Shown: piece after piece, positions 16,841-24,380 of the stretch
Layout: every line of letters starts with the position of its first letter
How positions within the stretch are numbered: the stretch's first letter is position 1
DNA from: Aldehydirespirator sp965205155
Lineage (GTDB): Bacteria > Actinomycetota > Acidimicrobiia > Acidimicrobiales > Aldehydirespiratoraceae
Direction of reading: 5' to 3'
DNA: 64,000 nt
Assembly (NCBI GenBank): GCA_965205155.1
Contig: OZ242033.1
Location: 3,782,001 to 3,846,000 of the forward strand
Made by a program: the position numbers and the translations under genes
Notes under the pieces: model-generated
What the model was told of the DNA's origin: nothing
The model's database searches: none
What the model saw: only the letters and a program-made list of their open reading frames with translations

Positions 16841-16881
16841 AGTGACACCAATCCTGGAAGGGGCAGTTGCTCTTCACTCAT
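16837..16881 (-). other. micro-ORF with copy of the rpsE start
   Basis: Between rplR and rpsE, an ATG four bases after the rplR stop opens 14 codons (MSEEQLPLPGLVSL). The first bases, ATGAGTGAAGAGC, nearly repeat the rpsE start ATGAGTGAGGAGC 41 bp later, so this looks like a partial duplication of the rpsE 5' edge. Its TGA overlaps the rpsE ATG as ATGA. Translation is inferred, not shown. Confidence 0.45.
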
Positions 16882-16885
16882 CCGG

Positions 16886-17251
16886 TCAGAACTCCAATCC
16901 AGCCGCCCGAGCCGCGTTGGCGAGCTCGGCCACCCTGCCGTGGTACTTGTAGCCGCCCCGGTCGAACACCACCGCGGTGATTCCCGCGTCCAGGGCCCGC
17001 TGCGCGATCAGCGTGCCCACGGCGCGAGCCGCGGCCACATTGCCTCCCGGCGCCGAACGAAGGGCAGCTTCCAGGGTGGACGCCGACGCCACGGTGACGC
17101 CGGTGAGGTCGTCGATGAGCTGGACGGAGATGTGGCGGCTCGAGCGGAACACCGACAGCCGGGGCCGTTGCGCCGTTCCCTGCACCTTCTTGCGGACGCG
17201 CCGGTGACGGCGGATGCGTCCCTCCCGGCGCCTCCGGGCTTGATCAACCAT
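16886..17251 (-). CDS. rplR: 50S ribosomal protein L18
   Basis: Binds 5S rRNA in the central protuberance. It has 121 residues from the ATG at 17251: VDQARRRREGRIRRHRRVRK, VQGTAQRPRLSVFRSSRHIS, VQLIDDLTGVTVASAST, and the closing VFDRGGYKYHGRVAELANAA. The ribosome binding site is weak, but the stop of a 27-codon upstream micro-ORF overlaps the start by 8 nt, so reinitiation may supply ribosomes. Confidence 0.96.
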   Translation of the reverse strand: MVDQARRRREGRIRRHRRVRKKVQGTAQRPRLSVFRSSRHISVQLIDDLTGVTVASASTLEAALRSAPGGNVAAARAVGTLIAQRALDAGITAVVFDRGGYKYHGRVAELANAARAAGLEF

Positions 17252-17327
17252 GACTACCAACCGTCGCTTTCAGCCATCGCTGCCAACCATGACTACTTCG
17301 CCTCATGACTGCGTGCTGCCGCCTCAT
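17244..17327 (-). other. micro-ORF in a duplicated rplF-rplR gap
   Basis: The 78-bp gap contains two copies of the 15-mer CATGACTACTTCGCC (17288-17302 and 17325-17339), 37 bp apart; the second spans the end of rplF and the first is a displaced copy. An ATG 2 nt after the rplF stop opens 27 codons starting MRRQHAVMRRSSHG and ending 8 nt inside rplR. The duplication is clear; a translated peptide is inference. Confidence 0.45.
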
Positions 17328-17329
17328 GA

Positions 17330-17869
17330 CTACTTCGCCGCCTTGCCGGCCTTGCGCTTGACCCGCTCGTCCGCATAGCGGATTCCCTTGCCCTTGTAGG
17401 GCTCGGGCGGGCGCCACTTCCTGATGTCGGCTGCCACCTGGCCGACGAGCTGCTTGTCGATGCCCTTGACGAGGATCTGGGTGCGCTGCGGGACCTCGAA
17501 CTCCACGCCGTCGGGCGCGGCGATCTTCACGGTGTGGCTGAAGCCCAGCGCCAGCTCCAGCGAGGTCGTAGTGGACTCGGCCACCCTGTAGCCCACGCCC
17601 TGGATGCGCAGCTCCTTGCTGAAGCCCTCGCTCACACCGGTGACCATGTTCTGCACCAGGCTCCGGGTGAGCCCGTGCAACGACCTGCTCTGCGCGGTGT
17701 CGTCGGGACGCTCGACGTGCAGGATGCCGTCGTCGGCCCGCACGCTGATCTCACCGGGAAGATCCCGGCGCAGCGTGCCCTTGGCGCCCGTCACGACGAC
17801 GGTGCGGCCCTCGACGGCCACGTCCACACCGCTGGGGACCGTGATCGGGGAGTTCCCTACGCGACTCAT
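17330..17869 (-). CDS. rplF: 50S ribosomal protein L6
   Basis: Large-subunit protein near the sarcin-ricin loop. It has 179 residues: MSRVGNSPITVPSGVDVAVE at the start, GVSEGFSKELRIQGVGYRV in the first repeat, and KWRPPEPYKGKGIRYADERV in the conserved C-terminal segment, followed by a Lys/Ala-rich end. It is 1 nt downstream of rpsH. Its 3' end is partly duplicated in the gap before rplR. Confidence 0.97.
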   Translation of the reverse strand: MSRVGNSPITVPSGVDVAVEGRTVVVTGAKGTLRRDLPGEISVRADDGILHVERPDDTAQSRSLHGLTRSLVQNMVTGVSEGFSKELRIQGVGYRVAESTTTSLELALGFSHTVKIAAPDGVEFEVPQRTQILVKGIDKQLVGQVAADIRKWRPPEPYKGKGIRYADERVKRKAGKAAK

Positions 17870-17870
17870 G

Positions 17871-18275
17871 TCACCACACGTAGCAGAGGATCTCGCCGCC
17901 CATGCGGTTCCTCCTCGCCTCTCGATCGCTCATCAGACCCCTGTTGGTGGACACCACCGCCACCCCGAGCCCGCCCTGGACCCGGGGAATCTCGTCCCGC
18001 TTCCGGTAGATGCGCAGCCCCGGCTTGGAGATGCGCCGCAGCCCCCGGATGACGCGGTCGCGCTCGGGCGAGTACTTCATCTCGATGGTGAGGGTCTTGC
18101 CCGGTCGGGGCGTGTTGTCCCTCTCGGCGTAGGACGCGATGTAGCCCTCCCGCCTCAGCACCTCGGCCAGGGCCAGCTTGCGCTTCGACGACGGCATCGA
18201 GACCTCGTCGTGCATGGCCACATTGGCGTTGCGGATGCGGGTCAGCATGTCTGCGATCGGATCGGTCATCGTCAT
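17871..18275 (-). CDS. rpsH: 30S ribosomal protein S8
   Basis: Primary 16S rRNA-binding protein; in E. coli it also represses the spc operon. I chose the ATG at 18275 (134 residues), eight bases after GAGGTG; a TTG two codons earlier is possible but needless. Blocks are MTDPIADMLTRIRNANVAMH, RVIRGLRRISKPGLRIYRK and GLGVAVVSTNRGLMSDREAR, ending GGEILCYVW. It is followed directly by rplF. Confidence 0.97.
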   Translation of the reverse strand: MTMTDPIADMLTRIRNANVAMHDEVSMPSSKRKLALAEVLRREGYIASYAERDNTPRPGKTLTIEMKYSPERDRVIRGLRRISKPGLRIYRKRDEIPRVQGGLGVAVVSTNRGLMSDREARRNRMGGEILCYVW

Positions 18276-18287
18276 CGGCAAGTCACC

Positions 18288-18473
18288 TCACCAGCTCGCC
18301 TTCTTCACGCCGGGCAACTCCCCAGCGTGGGCCAGGTCGCGCAGGCAGATGCGACACAGGCTGAACTTCCTGTACACGGAGCGGGGCCGGCCGCAGACAC
18401 GGCACCGCGTGTAAGCCCGCACCTTGAACTTGGGGGTGCGCTGCTGCTTCTCTCTCAGAGCCTTCTTGGCCAT
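18288..18473 (-). CDS. rpsZ: 30S ribosomal protein S14 type Z
   Basis: A 61-residue S14 with a zinc site formed by two Cys-X2-Cys pairs (CRVCGRPRSVYRKFSLCRIC). This short form is typical of actinomycetes and firmicutes under zinc-sufficient conditions; the longer zinc-free RpsN is not in this window. It lies between rplE and rpsH, its normal place in the spc operon. Confidence 0.97.
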   Translation of the reverse strand: MAKKALREKQQRTPKFKVRAYTRCRVCGRPRSVYRKFSLCRICLRDLAHAGELPGVKKASW

Positions 18474-18476
18474 CGC

Positions 18477-19046
18477 TCATTGCCCCTCTCGCCGGAACGG
18501 AAACCCGAACGCCTCAAGGAGCGCCCGGCCCTCGGTGTCCGACTTGGCCGTGGTGACGATCGTGATGTCCATCCCCCGGGTGGCGTCGACCGTGTCGTAG
18601 TCGATCTCCGGGAAGATGAGCTGTTCGGTGATCCCGAACGTGTAGTTGCCGCTGCCGTCGAAGGACCGCAGCGACAGTCCGCGGAAGTCGCGGATGCGAG
18701 GGATGGCCAGCGTGATGAGCCGGTCGAAGAACTCGTACATGCGGTCGCCGCGCAGGGTGACCTTGCATCCGATGGCCATGCCGGCCCGCAGCTTGAAGCT
18801 GGCCAGGGACCGCTTGGCCCGGGTGATGACCGGCTTCTGGCCCGAGATCACGGCGAGGTCGGCCAGCGCGCCCTCCAGCAGCTTCGCCTGGGTGATGGCT
18901 CCGCCGACGCCCATGTTGACCACGATCTTGGTGAGCTTGGGGACCATCATCACGTTGGACAGACCCAACTGCTCGACCAGCGCGGGCTTGATCTCGGTGT
19001 CGAACGCGGTGCGCAGCCGGGGCCGGTAGTCGGTCGCAGTGCTCAC
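18477..19046 (-). CDS. rplE: 50S ribosomal protein L5
   Basis: Binds 5S rRNA and contacts P-site tRNA. It has 189 residues with NVMMVPKLTKIVVNMGVGG, ITRAKRSLASFKLRAGMAIG, TLRGDRMYEFFDRLITLAIP and GITEQLIFPEIDYD, the last a hallmark of L5. Its ATG overlaps the rplX stop by 4 nt. The order rplX-rplE-rpsZ-rpsH is standard. Confidence 0.97.
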   Translation of the reverse strand: MSTATDYRPRLRTAFDTEIKPALVEQLGLSNVMMVPKLTKIVVNMGVGGAITQAKLLEGALADLAVISGQKPVITRAKRSLASFKLRAGMAIGCKVTLRGDRMYEFFDRLITLAIPRIRDFRGLSLRSFDGSGNYTFGITEQLIFPEIDYDTVDATRGMDITIVTTAKSDTEGRALLEAFGFPFRREGQ

Positions 19047-19393
19047 AGGTCGGCCCCCGTGCGGCGGCAGATGCGGACCTTGGCGCCCTCGGGCGTGAAC
19101 CGGTAGCCCGCCCGGGTCGGCTTGCCGTCGGTCGGGCTCACCAGGGCGACGTTGGAGGCGTCGATGGGCATCGCCTTGTCGATGATGCCTCCCTGCTGGA
19201 TGTTGCGGGTGGGCGCCTGGTGCCGCTTGGCGACGTTGACGCCTTCGACGATCACCTTGCCTGCGGCGGGTATGACCCGCTCGACTGTGCCCTCCACGCC
19301 GGCGTCCTTGCCGGACAGCACCACGACCCGGTCGCCCTTGACGATCTTCATGGAGCGCCGTGGCGGGCGGGAGCCCTTTGAGCGTCCGGCCAT
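19043..19393 (-). CDS. rplX: 50S ribosomal protein L24
   Basis: Assembly initiator of the large subunit, with a KOW motif at KIVKGDRVVVLSGKDAGVEG. The ATG at 19393 gives 116 residues with a short basic leader (MAGRSKGSRPPRRS) before the usual MKIVKGD. GGAGGTG lies just upstream and supports this start over the internal Met15. That site and the start lie in a 43-bp segment that is duplicated, so the real start directly follows the stop of a micro-ORF. Confidence 0.95.
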   Translation of the reverse strand: MAGRSKGSRPPRRSMKIVKGDRVVVLSGKDAGVEGTVERVIPAAGKVIVEGVNVAKRHQAPTRNIQQGGIIDKAMPIDASNVALVSPTDGKPTRAGYRFTPEGAKVRICRRTGADL

Positions 19394-19441
19394 CTACAGC
19401 ACCTCCGGCGCCAGCGAGACGATGCGCATGCTTCTGGCCAT
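19394..19441 (-). other. micro-ORF from duplicated rplN 3' end and rplX start
   Basis: A 43-bp segment holding the last ten codons of rplN, its stop and the rplX start is present twice with two mismatches (19389-19431 and 19437-19479). The outer copy makes the real rplN end. The inner copy makes a 15-codon frame, MARSMRIVSLAPEVL, which begins directly after the rplN TAG and ends with a TAG directly before the rplX ATG. Both copies keep the GGAGGTG site, so both starts have equal signals. Confidence 0.65.
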
Positions 19442-19810
19442 CTACAGCACCTCCGGCGCCAATGAGACGATGCGCATGAACTGCTTGTCGCGGAGCTCGC
19501 GGCCGACCGGCCCGAAGATGCGGGTGCCGCGGGGCTGGTCCTGCTCGTTGATCAGGACCGCGGCGTTCTCGTCGAAACGGATGTAGCTGCCGTCGCCCCG
19601 CCGCTTCTCCTTGCGGGTACGCACCACTACACAGCGGACGAGGTCGCCCTTGCGGACCTGCGCGCCGGGGATGGCGTCCTTGACGGTGGCCACGAACACG
19701 TCACCCACGGAGGCATAGCGGCGCCTGGAGCCGCCGAGCACCTTGATGCACAGCACCTCCTTGGCGCCGGAGTTGTCGGCGACCCGCAAGCGGGATTCCT
19801 GCTGGATCAC
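19442..19810 (-). CDS. rplN: 50S ribosomal protein L14
   Basis: Subunit-interface protein of 122 residues: MIQQESRLRVADNSGAKEVL, CIKVLGGSRRRYASVGDVFV, SYIRFDENAAVLINEQDQPR and the closing RDKQFMRIVSLAPEVL. It overlaps rpsQ by 4 nt at its start. Its last codons are copied in the gap before rplX. Confidence 0.97.
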   Translation of the reverse strand: MIQQESRLRVADNSGAKEVLCIKVLGGSRRRYASVGDVFVATVKDAIPGAQVRKGDLVRCVVVRTRKEKRRGDGSYIRFDENAAVLINEQDQPRGTRIFGPVGRELRDKQFMRIVSLAPEVL

Positions 19811-20079
19811 TTGGCCCGCTCCAGGATCTCCACGAGGCGCCAGCGCTTGGTCTTCGACAGCGGTCGGGTCTCGGCCACCCGCACCAGGTCGCCCACGCCC
19901 AGTTCGTTCTCGGCGTCGTGGACGGTGAGGCGGGTCGTGCGCTGGACCGTCTTGTCGTAGCGCGGGTGACGCACCCGCTCGGTGGCCTCGACGATCGCGG
20001 TCTTGTCCATGCGGTCGGAGACCACGACACCCTCGCGCACCTTGCGACGGTTGCTCCGCGGCTCTGGGTTCTCAGCCAT
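19807..20079 (-). CDS. rpsQ: 30S ribosomal protein S17
   Basis: OB-fold protein binding 16S rRNA. I chose the ATG at 20079 (90 residues), six bases after AAGGAG; a TTG two codons earlier has poorer spacing. Blocks are REGVVVSDRMDKTAIVEATE, RHPRYDKTVQRTTRLTVHDA and ELGVGDLVRVAETRPLSKTK. It overlaps rpmC upstream by 8 nt and rplN downstream by 4 nt. Confidence 0.96.
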   Translation of the reverse strand: MAENPEPRSNRRKVREGVVVSDRMDKTAIVEATERVRHPRYDKTVQRTTRLTVHDAENELGVGDLVRVAETRPLSKTKRWRLVEILERAK

Positions 20080-20311
20080 CGTCAACTCCTTGGGCTGCGG
20101 CCATCTCCGCCTCGGCGGCCGTTATCTCGCGGGCCCGCAACTCGGTGAGCAGGCGGGCGATGTCGCGGCGCACCTGCTTGAGGCGGGCCGGGTTGTCCAG
20201 CTGGCCGGTTGCGAACTGGAAGCGCAGATTGAACAGCTCCTCCTTCGCCTCCGAGACGCGTTCGATCAGGTCGGTGTCGCCGAGATCGGTAAGGGCCTTG
20301 GCGCGGGCCAT
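20072..20311 (-). CDS. rpmC: 50S ribosomal protein L29
   Basis: Tunnel-exit protein, part of the docking site for signal recognition particle and trigger factor. It has 79 residues with AKEELFNLRFQFATGQLDNP and RLKQVRRDIARLLTELRARE. A C-terminal Ala/Glu-rich extension of about ten residues goes beyond the usual 65-70. It abuts rplP and overlaps the rpsQ start. Confidence 0.95.
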   Translation of the reverse strand: MARAKALTDLGDTDLIERVSEAKEELFNLRFQFATGQLDNPARLKQVRRDIARLLTELRAREITAAEAEMAAAQGVDDG

Positions 20312-20728
20312 CTAGAACCCCTCCTCCCGGGACACGAAACGGGCCTTCATCGGAAGCTTCTGGATGGCCCGGTCAATGGCGCCCCGGGCGATGGTCTCGT
20401 CGTGGTAGGACAGCTCGAACAGGACGCGGCCGGGCCGCACGACCGCCACCCAGTGCTCGGGGTTCCCCTTGCCCGACCCCATACGTGTCTCGGCCGGCTT
20501 CTGGGTCACCGGCTTGTCGGGGAAGACGTTGATCCACACTTTGCCGCCCCGCTTGATGTGGCGCGTCATAGCCACACGGGCGGCCTCGATCTGGCGGGAC
20601 GTGAGCCATCCGGGCTCGAGGGCCTGGATGCCGAAATCGCCGTGGGCGACTTCGGTGCGTCCCTTGGCCACACCCTTGGTGCGTCCCCGGTGGTGCTTGC
20701 GATGGCGAACTTTGCGCGGCATCAACAT
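20312..20728 (-). CDS. rplP: 50S ribosomal protein L16
   Basis: Binds near the A-site tRNA elbow. It has 138 residues beginning MLMPRKVRHRKHHRGRTKGV, with GDFGIQALEPGWLTSRQIEA, ARVAMTRHIKRGGKVWINVF and PVTQKPAETRMGSGKG. The Arg of the KPAETRMG loop, hydroxylated in some bacteria, is present. It starts 10 nt after rpsC. Confidence 0.97.
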   Translation of the reverse strand: MLMPRKVRHRKHHRGRTKGVAKGRTEVAHGDFGIQALEPGWLTSRQIEAARVAMTRHIKRGGKVWINVFPDKPVTQKPAETRMGSGKGNPEHWVAVVRPGRVLFELSYHDETIARGAIDRAIQKLPMKARFVSREEGF

Positions 20729-20738
20729 GACAGGTCTC

Positions 20739-21638
20739 TCAGTCGTCGCCCGGGCGGAAGTGCGGCGTCTCGTGGTGCTCGCGGGTGGAGGCCTCGATGG
20801 CGGCCTCCTCGTCGAGCAGCTTCTCGAACTCGGGGTCGGCCTCGCCGATCAGGGGCGCCGGCTCCTCGTCGACTATGTCGTCGCTGAACTCGCGGCGCCG
20901 GGCCGCCGAGGACGAGACGATCTTGCGAGGCCGGGCCCCGGGTCCGGATGTCTCGCCCGCGGCCATGGCGGCCTCCTTCGAGGCCTTGTCCTCCGAGAGC
21001 GTCTTGTAGGGCAGGATGTCGCCCTTGTAGAGCCAAACCTTCACACCGATCCGGCCGTAGGTGGTTCGGGCCTCACGGAAGCCGTAGTCCACGTCGGCCC
21101 GCAGGGTGTGGAGCGGCACCCGCCCCTCGCGGTACCACTCGGTGCGGGCCATCTCCGAGCCGCCCAGCCGCCCCGAGCATTGCACCCGGATTCCTAGCGC
21201 GCCGGCCCGCTGGGCGTTCTGCACGGCCCGCTTCATCGCTCGGCGGAAGGCGACGCGGCCGGTGAGCTGGTCGGCGACGCCTTGGGCGATGAGGGCGGCG
21301 TCGAGTTCGGGTTGCTTGATCTCCTGGATGTTGAGCTGCACCCGGGGGTTGCCGCTGATGTCGGTGAGGCCGGCCCGCAGCCGGTCGGCCTCGGCGCCCC
21401 GCCGGCCGATCACGATGCCGGGCCGGGCGGTGTGCACGTCGACGCGCAGGCGGTCGCGGGTGCGCTCCACCTCCACACGGCTGATGGCCGCGTGAGGCAG
21501 CTCGGTCATCAGGAAGTCCCGGATCTTCCAGTCCTCGATGACGTTGTCCGCGTACTCCTTGCGGTCGGCGAACCAGCGGCTCTTCCACTCGGTGGTAACT
21601 CCCAGGCGGAACCCGTAGGGGTTGACCTTCTGACCCAT
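20739..21638 (-). CDS. rpsC: 30S ribosomal protein S3 with long acidic tail
   Basis: Head protein at the mRNA entry channel, with helicase activity. It has MGQKVNPYGFRLGVTTEWKS, the KH domain around GIVIGRRGAEADRLRAGL, and GVKVWLYKGDILPYKTL at the end of the core. At 299 residues it exceeds E. coli S3 by about 65. The extra C-terminal part (about 235-299) is acidic and low in complexity, with SDDIVDEEPAPLIGEADPEF. Acidic S3 tails occur in other actinobacteria. It shares one base with the rplV stop region. Confidence 0.96.
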   Translation of the reverse strand: MGQKVNPYGFRLGVTTEWKSRWFADRKEYADNVIEDWKIRDFLMTELPHAAISRVEVERTRDRLRVDVHTARPGIVIGRRGAEADRLRAGLTDISGNPRVQLNIQEIKQPELDAALIAQGVADQLTGRVAFRRAMKRAVQNAQRAGALGIRVQCSGRLGGSEMARTEWYREGRVPLHTLRADVDYGFREARTTYGRIGVKVWLYKGDILPYKTLSEDKASKEAAMAAGETSGPGARPRKIVSSSAARRREFSDDIVDEEPAPLIGEADPEFEKLLDEEAAIEASTREHHETPHFRPGDD

Positions 21639-22309
21639 CAGCCGCTCCCGTCAGCCTTGTCGGACCCGTCAGCCTTGTCGGACTCTTCAGCGTCGGACTC
21701 TTCAGCGCCGTCTGTGTCAGCGCCGTCTGTGTCGCCGGCCATGGCGGCCTCGGTGGCCTCGACCACGGCTGCGGCCTGGGCGTCCACGTCGGCCTCCGCC
21801 TCCACGTCGACTTCCTCGGCTTGCTCTTCGACGGCCGCCTCATCCTGTTGCGCGGCGGCACGGGACCGGGCCACCCGTCGGCGCCGGGCCTCTGCCGCCG
21901 CGACACCGCGCTGCGACTGCCTGGCCCGTACCTTCTCAAGCGTCTCGGGGTCGTAGCGGCTGACGATCACGGTGATGTGGCAGGTGCGCTTGCGAATGCG
22001 AGTGGCCCTTCCCCGGGCTCGGGGCCGCCAGCGCTTGAGAGTGGGCCCCTCATCGGCGTAGCAGGCCGACACGTACAGCTCGTCGATGTCGAGGCCGTCG
22101 TTGTGCTCGGCATTGGCCAGCGCGGAGCCCAGGACCTTGTTGATGGGCTGGGCCACGTCTCGCTCGGAGAATGCGAGAATGTCCTGCGCATCGGCGCAGC
22201 TCTTGCCCCGGATGAGGTCGAGAACCTCGCGGGCCTTGTACGCCGAGCTGCGCACGTAGGAGGCTCGGGCCCGGGTTCCGGGACGCTCATTGGTCTTGGT
22301 GGAGACCAT
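21638..22309 (-). CDS. rplV: 50S ribosomal protein L22 with acidic repeat tail
   Basis: Lines the exit tunnel. The L22 core (about 1-125) has ARASYVRSSAYKAREVLDLI, ALANAEHNDGLDIDELYVSA and RGRATRIRKRTCHITVIVS, with the tunnel-loop Arg-rich hairpin intact. The ATG at 22309 shares one base with the rpsS stop. At 223 residues it is about twice the usual length: after the core comes an Arg/Ala helix, then an acidic tail built from doubled units (DTDGA twice, EESDA-type, KADGS twice). The tail is encoded by three neighbouring tandem DNA repeats. Confidence 0.96.
   Translation of the reverse strand: MVSTKTNERPGTRARASYVRSSAYKAREVLDLIRGKSCADAQDILAFSERDVAQPINKVLGSALANAEHNDGLDIDELYVSACYADEGPTLKRWRPRARGRATRIRKRTCHITVIVSRYDPETLEKVRARQSQRGVAAAEARRRRVARSRAAAQQDEAAVEEQAEEVDVEAEADVDAQAAAVVEATEAAMAGDTDGADTDGAEESDAEESDKADGSDKADGSG
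21650..21731. repeat. three adjacent tandem doublings in the rplV 3' end
   Basis: Within 82 bp there are an 18-bp unit doubled (GTCAGCCTTGTCGGACYC, 21650-21685), a 15-bp TCGGACTCTTCAGCG-type doubling (about 21678-21706), and a 15-bp unit TCAGCGCCGTCTGTG doubled (21702-21716, 21717-21731). All unit lengths are multiples of three, so the frame is kept and the acidic tail of L22 can grow or shrink. Confidence 0.8.
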
Positions 22310-22587
22310 CAGCGGCGCGCTCCCCGCTCCTGGCCGGCGTGGAACCGGAATGTACGGGTGGGTGCGAACTCGCCGAGCTTGTGCCCCACCATCGACTCGG
22401 TGATGTACACCGGCACGTGCTTGCGGCCGTCGTGCACGGCCAGGGTGTGACCCACCATGTCGGGGATGATGGTGGACCGGCGCGACCACGTCTTGACCAC
22501 TCGCTTCTCGTTGCGCTCGTTGAGCTCGTCGATCTTGCGCAGCAGGTGGTCGTCCACGAAGGGACCCTTCTTGAGGCTGCGGGGCAT
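22309..22587 (-). CDS. rpsS: 30S ribosomal protein S19
   Basis: Head protein that pairs with S13. It has 92 residues: MPRSLKKGPFVDDHLLRKID, TWSRRSTIIPDMVGHTLAVH, NGRKHVPVYITESMVGHKLG-like sequence (here DGRKHV), and EFAPTRTFRFH. It follows rplB by 4 nt and shares a base with rplV. Confidence 0.97.
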   Translation of the reverse strand: MPRSLKKGPFVDDHLLRKIDELNERNEKRVVKTWSRRSTIIPDMVGHTLAVHDGRKHVPVYITESMVGHKLGEFAPTRTFRFHAGQERGARR

Positions 22588-22591
22588 GGTT

Positions 22592-23428
22592 CTACCTCCG
22601 GGTGCCGCGCCGGCGGCGGCGGCGAACGATCAGCTTGTCGGAGTCCTTGCGGCGGGCCCGCGTCCGCCCCTCGGGCTTGCCCCAGGGCGACACCGGGTGG
22701 CGTCCGCCGGAAGACTTGCCCTCCCCGCCGCCGAGGGGATGGTCCACCGGGTTCATGGCCACGCCACGCGTCTGGGGACGGACGCCCTTCCAGCGGTTGC
22801 GGCCCGCCTTCCCGATCTTGGTGAGCTCGTGCTCGGAGTTGCCGACTTCACCGATCGTGGCCCGGCAGTCGATCGGCACCCGCCTCATCTCCGTGCTGGG
22901 AAGGCGCACGGTGGCGAATCGACCTTCCTTGGCCACGAGCTGCACGCTGGCTCCGGCGCTGCGGCCCATGCGACCGCCCCCGCCGGGCTTCAACTCGACG
23001 TTGTGCACGACCGTGCCCACCGGGATGTAGCGCAGCGCCATGGCGTTGCCGGGGCGGACCTCCGACCGGGCGCCCGACATCAGCCGGTCGCCCACCTCAA
23101 GGCCCTTGGGGGCCAGGATGTAGCGCTTCTCGCCGTCGTGGTAGTGGAGCAGGGCGATGCGGCAGGTGCGGTTCGGGTCGTACTCGATGGCAGCCACCGT
23201 GGCCGGCACGTTGTCCTTGGTCCGGGTGAAGTCGATCTTGCGGTAGCGCTGCTTGTGGCCGCCGCCGCGGTGCCGGGACGTCTTGCGCCCGTGGTTGTTG
23301 CGGCCGCCGGTGCCCGACTGCTTCACCAGCAGGCTGCGCTCGGGCCGCGTGCGGGTGATCTCCGAGAAGTCCGACGCGGTCTGGAAGCGGCGACCGGGAC
23401 TGGACGGCTTGCGTTTGCGGATCGCCAT
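22592..23428 (-). CDS. rplB: 50S ribosomal protein L2
   Basis: Core large-subunit protein at the peptidyl transferase centre. It has 278 residues with GGRNNHGRKTSRHRGGGHKQ, YRKIDFTRTKDNVPATVAAI, YDPNRTCRIALLHYHDGEKR and GVAMNPVDHPLGGGEGKSSG. The His in the last block, needed for peptidyl transfer in reconstitution studies of this family, is present. It is 2 nt from rplW. Confidence 0.97.
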   Translation of the reverse strand: MAIRKRKPSSPGRRFQTASDFSEITRTRPERSLLVKQSGTGGRNNHGRKTSRHRGGGHKQRYRKIDFTRTKDNVPATVAAIEYDPNRTCRIALLHYHDGEKRYILAPKGLEVGDRLMSGARSEVRPGNAMALRYIPVGTVVHNVELKPGGGGRMGRSAGASVQLVAKEGRFATVRLPSTEMRRVPIDCRATIGEVGNSEHELTKIGKAGRNRWKGVRPQTRGVAMNPVDHPLGGGEGKSSGGRHPVSPWGKPEGRTRARRKDSDKLIVRRRRRRGTRR

Positions 23429-23430
23429 GA

Positions 23431-23721
23431 TCAGGCCTCGAAGAGATCGATCGAGTCGCCCACGGCCAGAGTGACCAGGGCGCGTTTGGTGTCGGCCCGC
23501 CTGCCCCAGGTGTTGTTGCGGCGGTTGTGCCGCCGCTTCCCCTTGCGGCGCAGAGTGTTGACCTTCACCACCTCCACGTCGAAGATCGCCTCCACCGCGG
23601 CCCGGATCTCAGGCTTCGTGGCCTCCGGGGCGACGACGAAGGTGTAGACGTTGTCGGCGAGCAGCATGTAGCTCTTCTCCGAAACGACGGGCCGCAGGAT
23701 GACGTCGCGGTGGTCACGCAT
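23431..23721 (-). CDS. rplW: 50S ribosomal protein L23
   Basis: Tunnel-exit protein and trigger-factor docking site. I chose the ATG at 23721 (96 residues), which has GGCGG eight bases upstream; an ATG two codons earlier is also possible. Blocks are RDHRDVILRPVVSEKSYMLL, YTFVVAPEATKPEIRAAVEA and IFDVEVVKVNTLRRKGKRRH. The start overlaps the rplD end by 8 nt. Confidence 0.95.
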   Translation of the reverse strand: MRDHRDVILRPVVSEKSYMLLADNVYTFVVAPEATKPEIRAAVEAIFDVEVVKVNTLRRKGKRRHNRRNNTWGRRADTKRALVTLAVGDSIDLFEA

Positions 23722-24376
23722 CGCCATCACCGCCAGTGTCCGTGCCGTCTGCGGCTTCGCCGCCGGCTCGGCCCGTGGGCAGCGTGTCCGAGGTGAACAC
23801 CACCACGTCGCTGTTGAGCACGTCGTAGGTGTTCAGCTCGCGGTAGTGCAGGCAGTGCACCGGCGGGAGGTTGCGGAAGCTCTTCTGTGCGTCGGAGTCG
23901 TCGTCGCCCAGCACCACCAGGACCTTCCCCGTGGCTCCGATGGCGTCGAGAGCGGCCGCCGCGTCGCGGGTGCGGGGCCCGTCGAAGCGCCAGCGGTCCA
24001 CGACGATCACGCTGCCGGCGCGGGCCCGGTCCGACAGCGCGGAGGCGAGGGCCAGACGCTTCATCTTCTTGGGCGTGCGCTGGCGGTAGTCGCGGGGCTT
24101 GGGACCGTGGGCTGCGCCGCCACCTCGCCATTGGGGTGACCTGATGGAGCCGTGACGGGCCCGACCGGTGCCCTTCTGGCGCCAGGGCTTGGCGCCGCCG
24201 CCGGCGACCTCTGCCCGGCCCTTGGTGCTGTGGGTGCCGGCTCGGCGGGCCGCCAGCTGTGCGGTCACCACCTGGTGCATCACGCCGATGTTGGGCTCCA
24301 CGCCGAAGATCGAGTCGTCGAGAACGACCTCGCCGACGTTGCGGCCCTTGGGCGATACCACCTTCACCGGCCCCAT
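23714..24376 (-). CDS. rplD: 50S ribosomal protein L4
   Basis: Tunnel-constriction protein. It has 220 residues with VLDDSIFGVEPNIGVMHQVV, RRAGTHSTKGRAEVAGGGAK, PWRQKGTGRARHGSIRSPQW and the GGGAAHGPKPRDY loop, whose macrolide-related region is conventional. The C-terminal 20 residues are Gly/Asp/Thr-rich and go beyond the fold. In E. coli L4 represses the S10 operon; here the operon front (rpsJ) is separated from this part. Confidence 0.96.
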   Translation of the reverse strand: MGPVKVVSPKGRNVGEVVLDDSIFGVEPNIGVMHQVVTAQLAARRAGTHSTKGRAEVAGGGAKPWRQKGTGRARHGSIRSPQWRGGGAAHGPKPRDYRQRTPKKMKRLALASALSDRARAGSVIVVDRWRFDGPRTRDAAAALDAIGATGKVLVVLGDDDSDAQKSFRNLPPVHCLHYRELNTYDVLNSDVVVFTSDTLPTGRAGGEAADGTDTGGDGDA

Positions 24377-24380
24377 TCGC

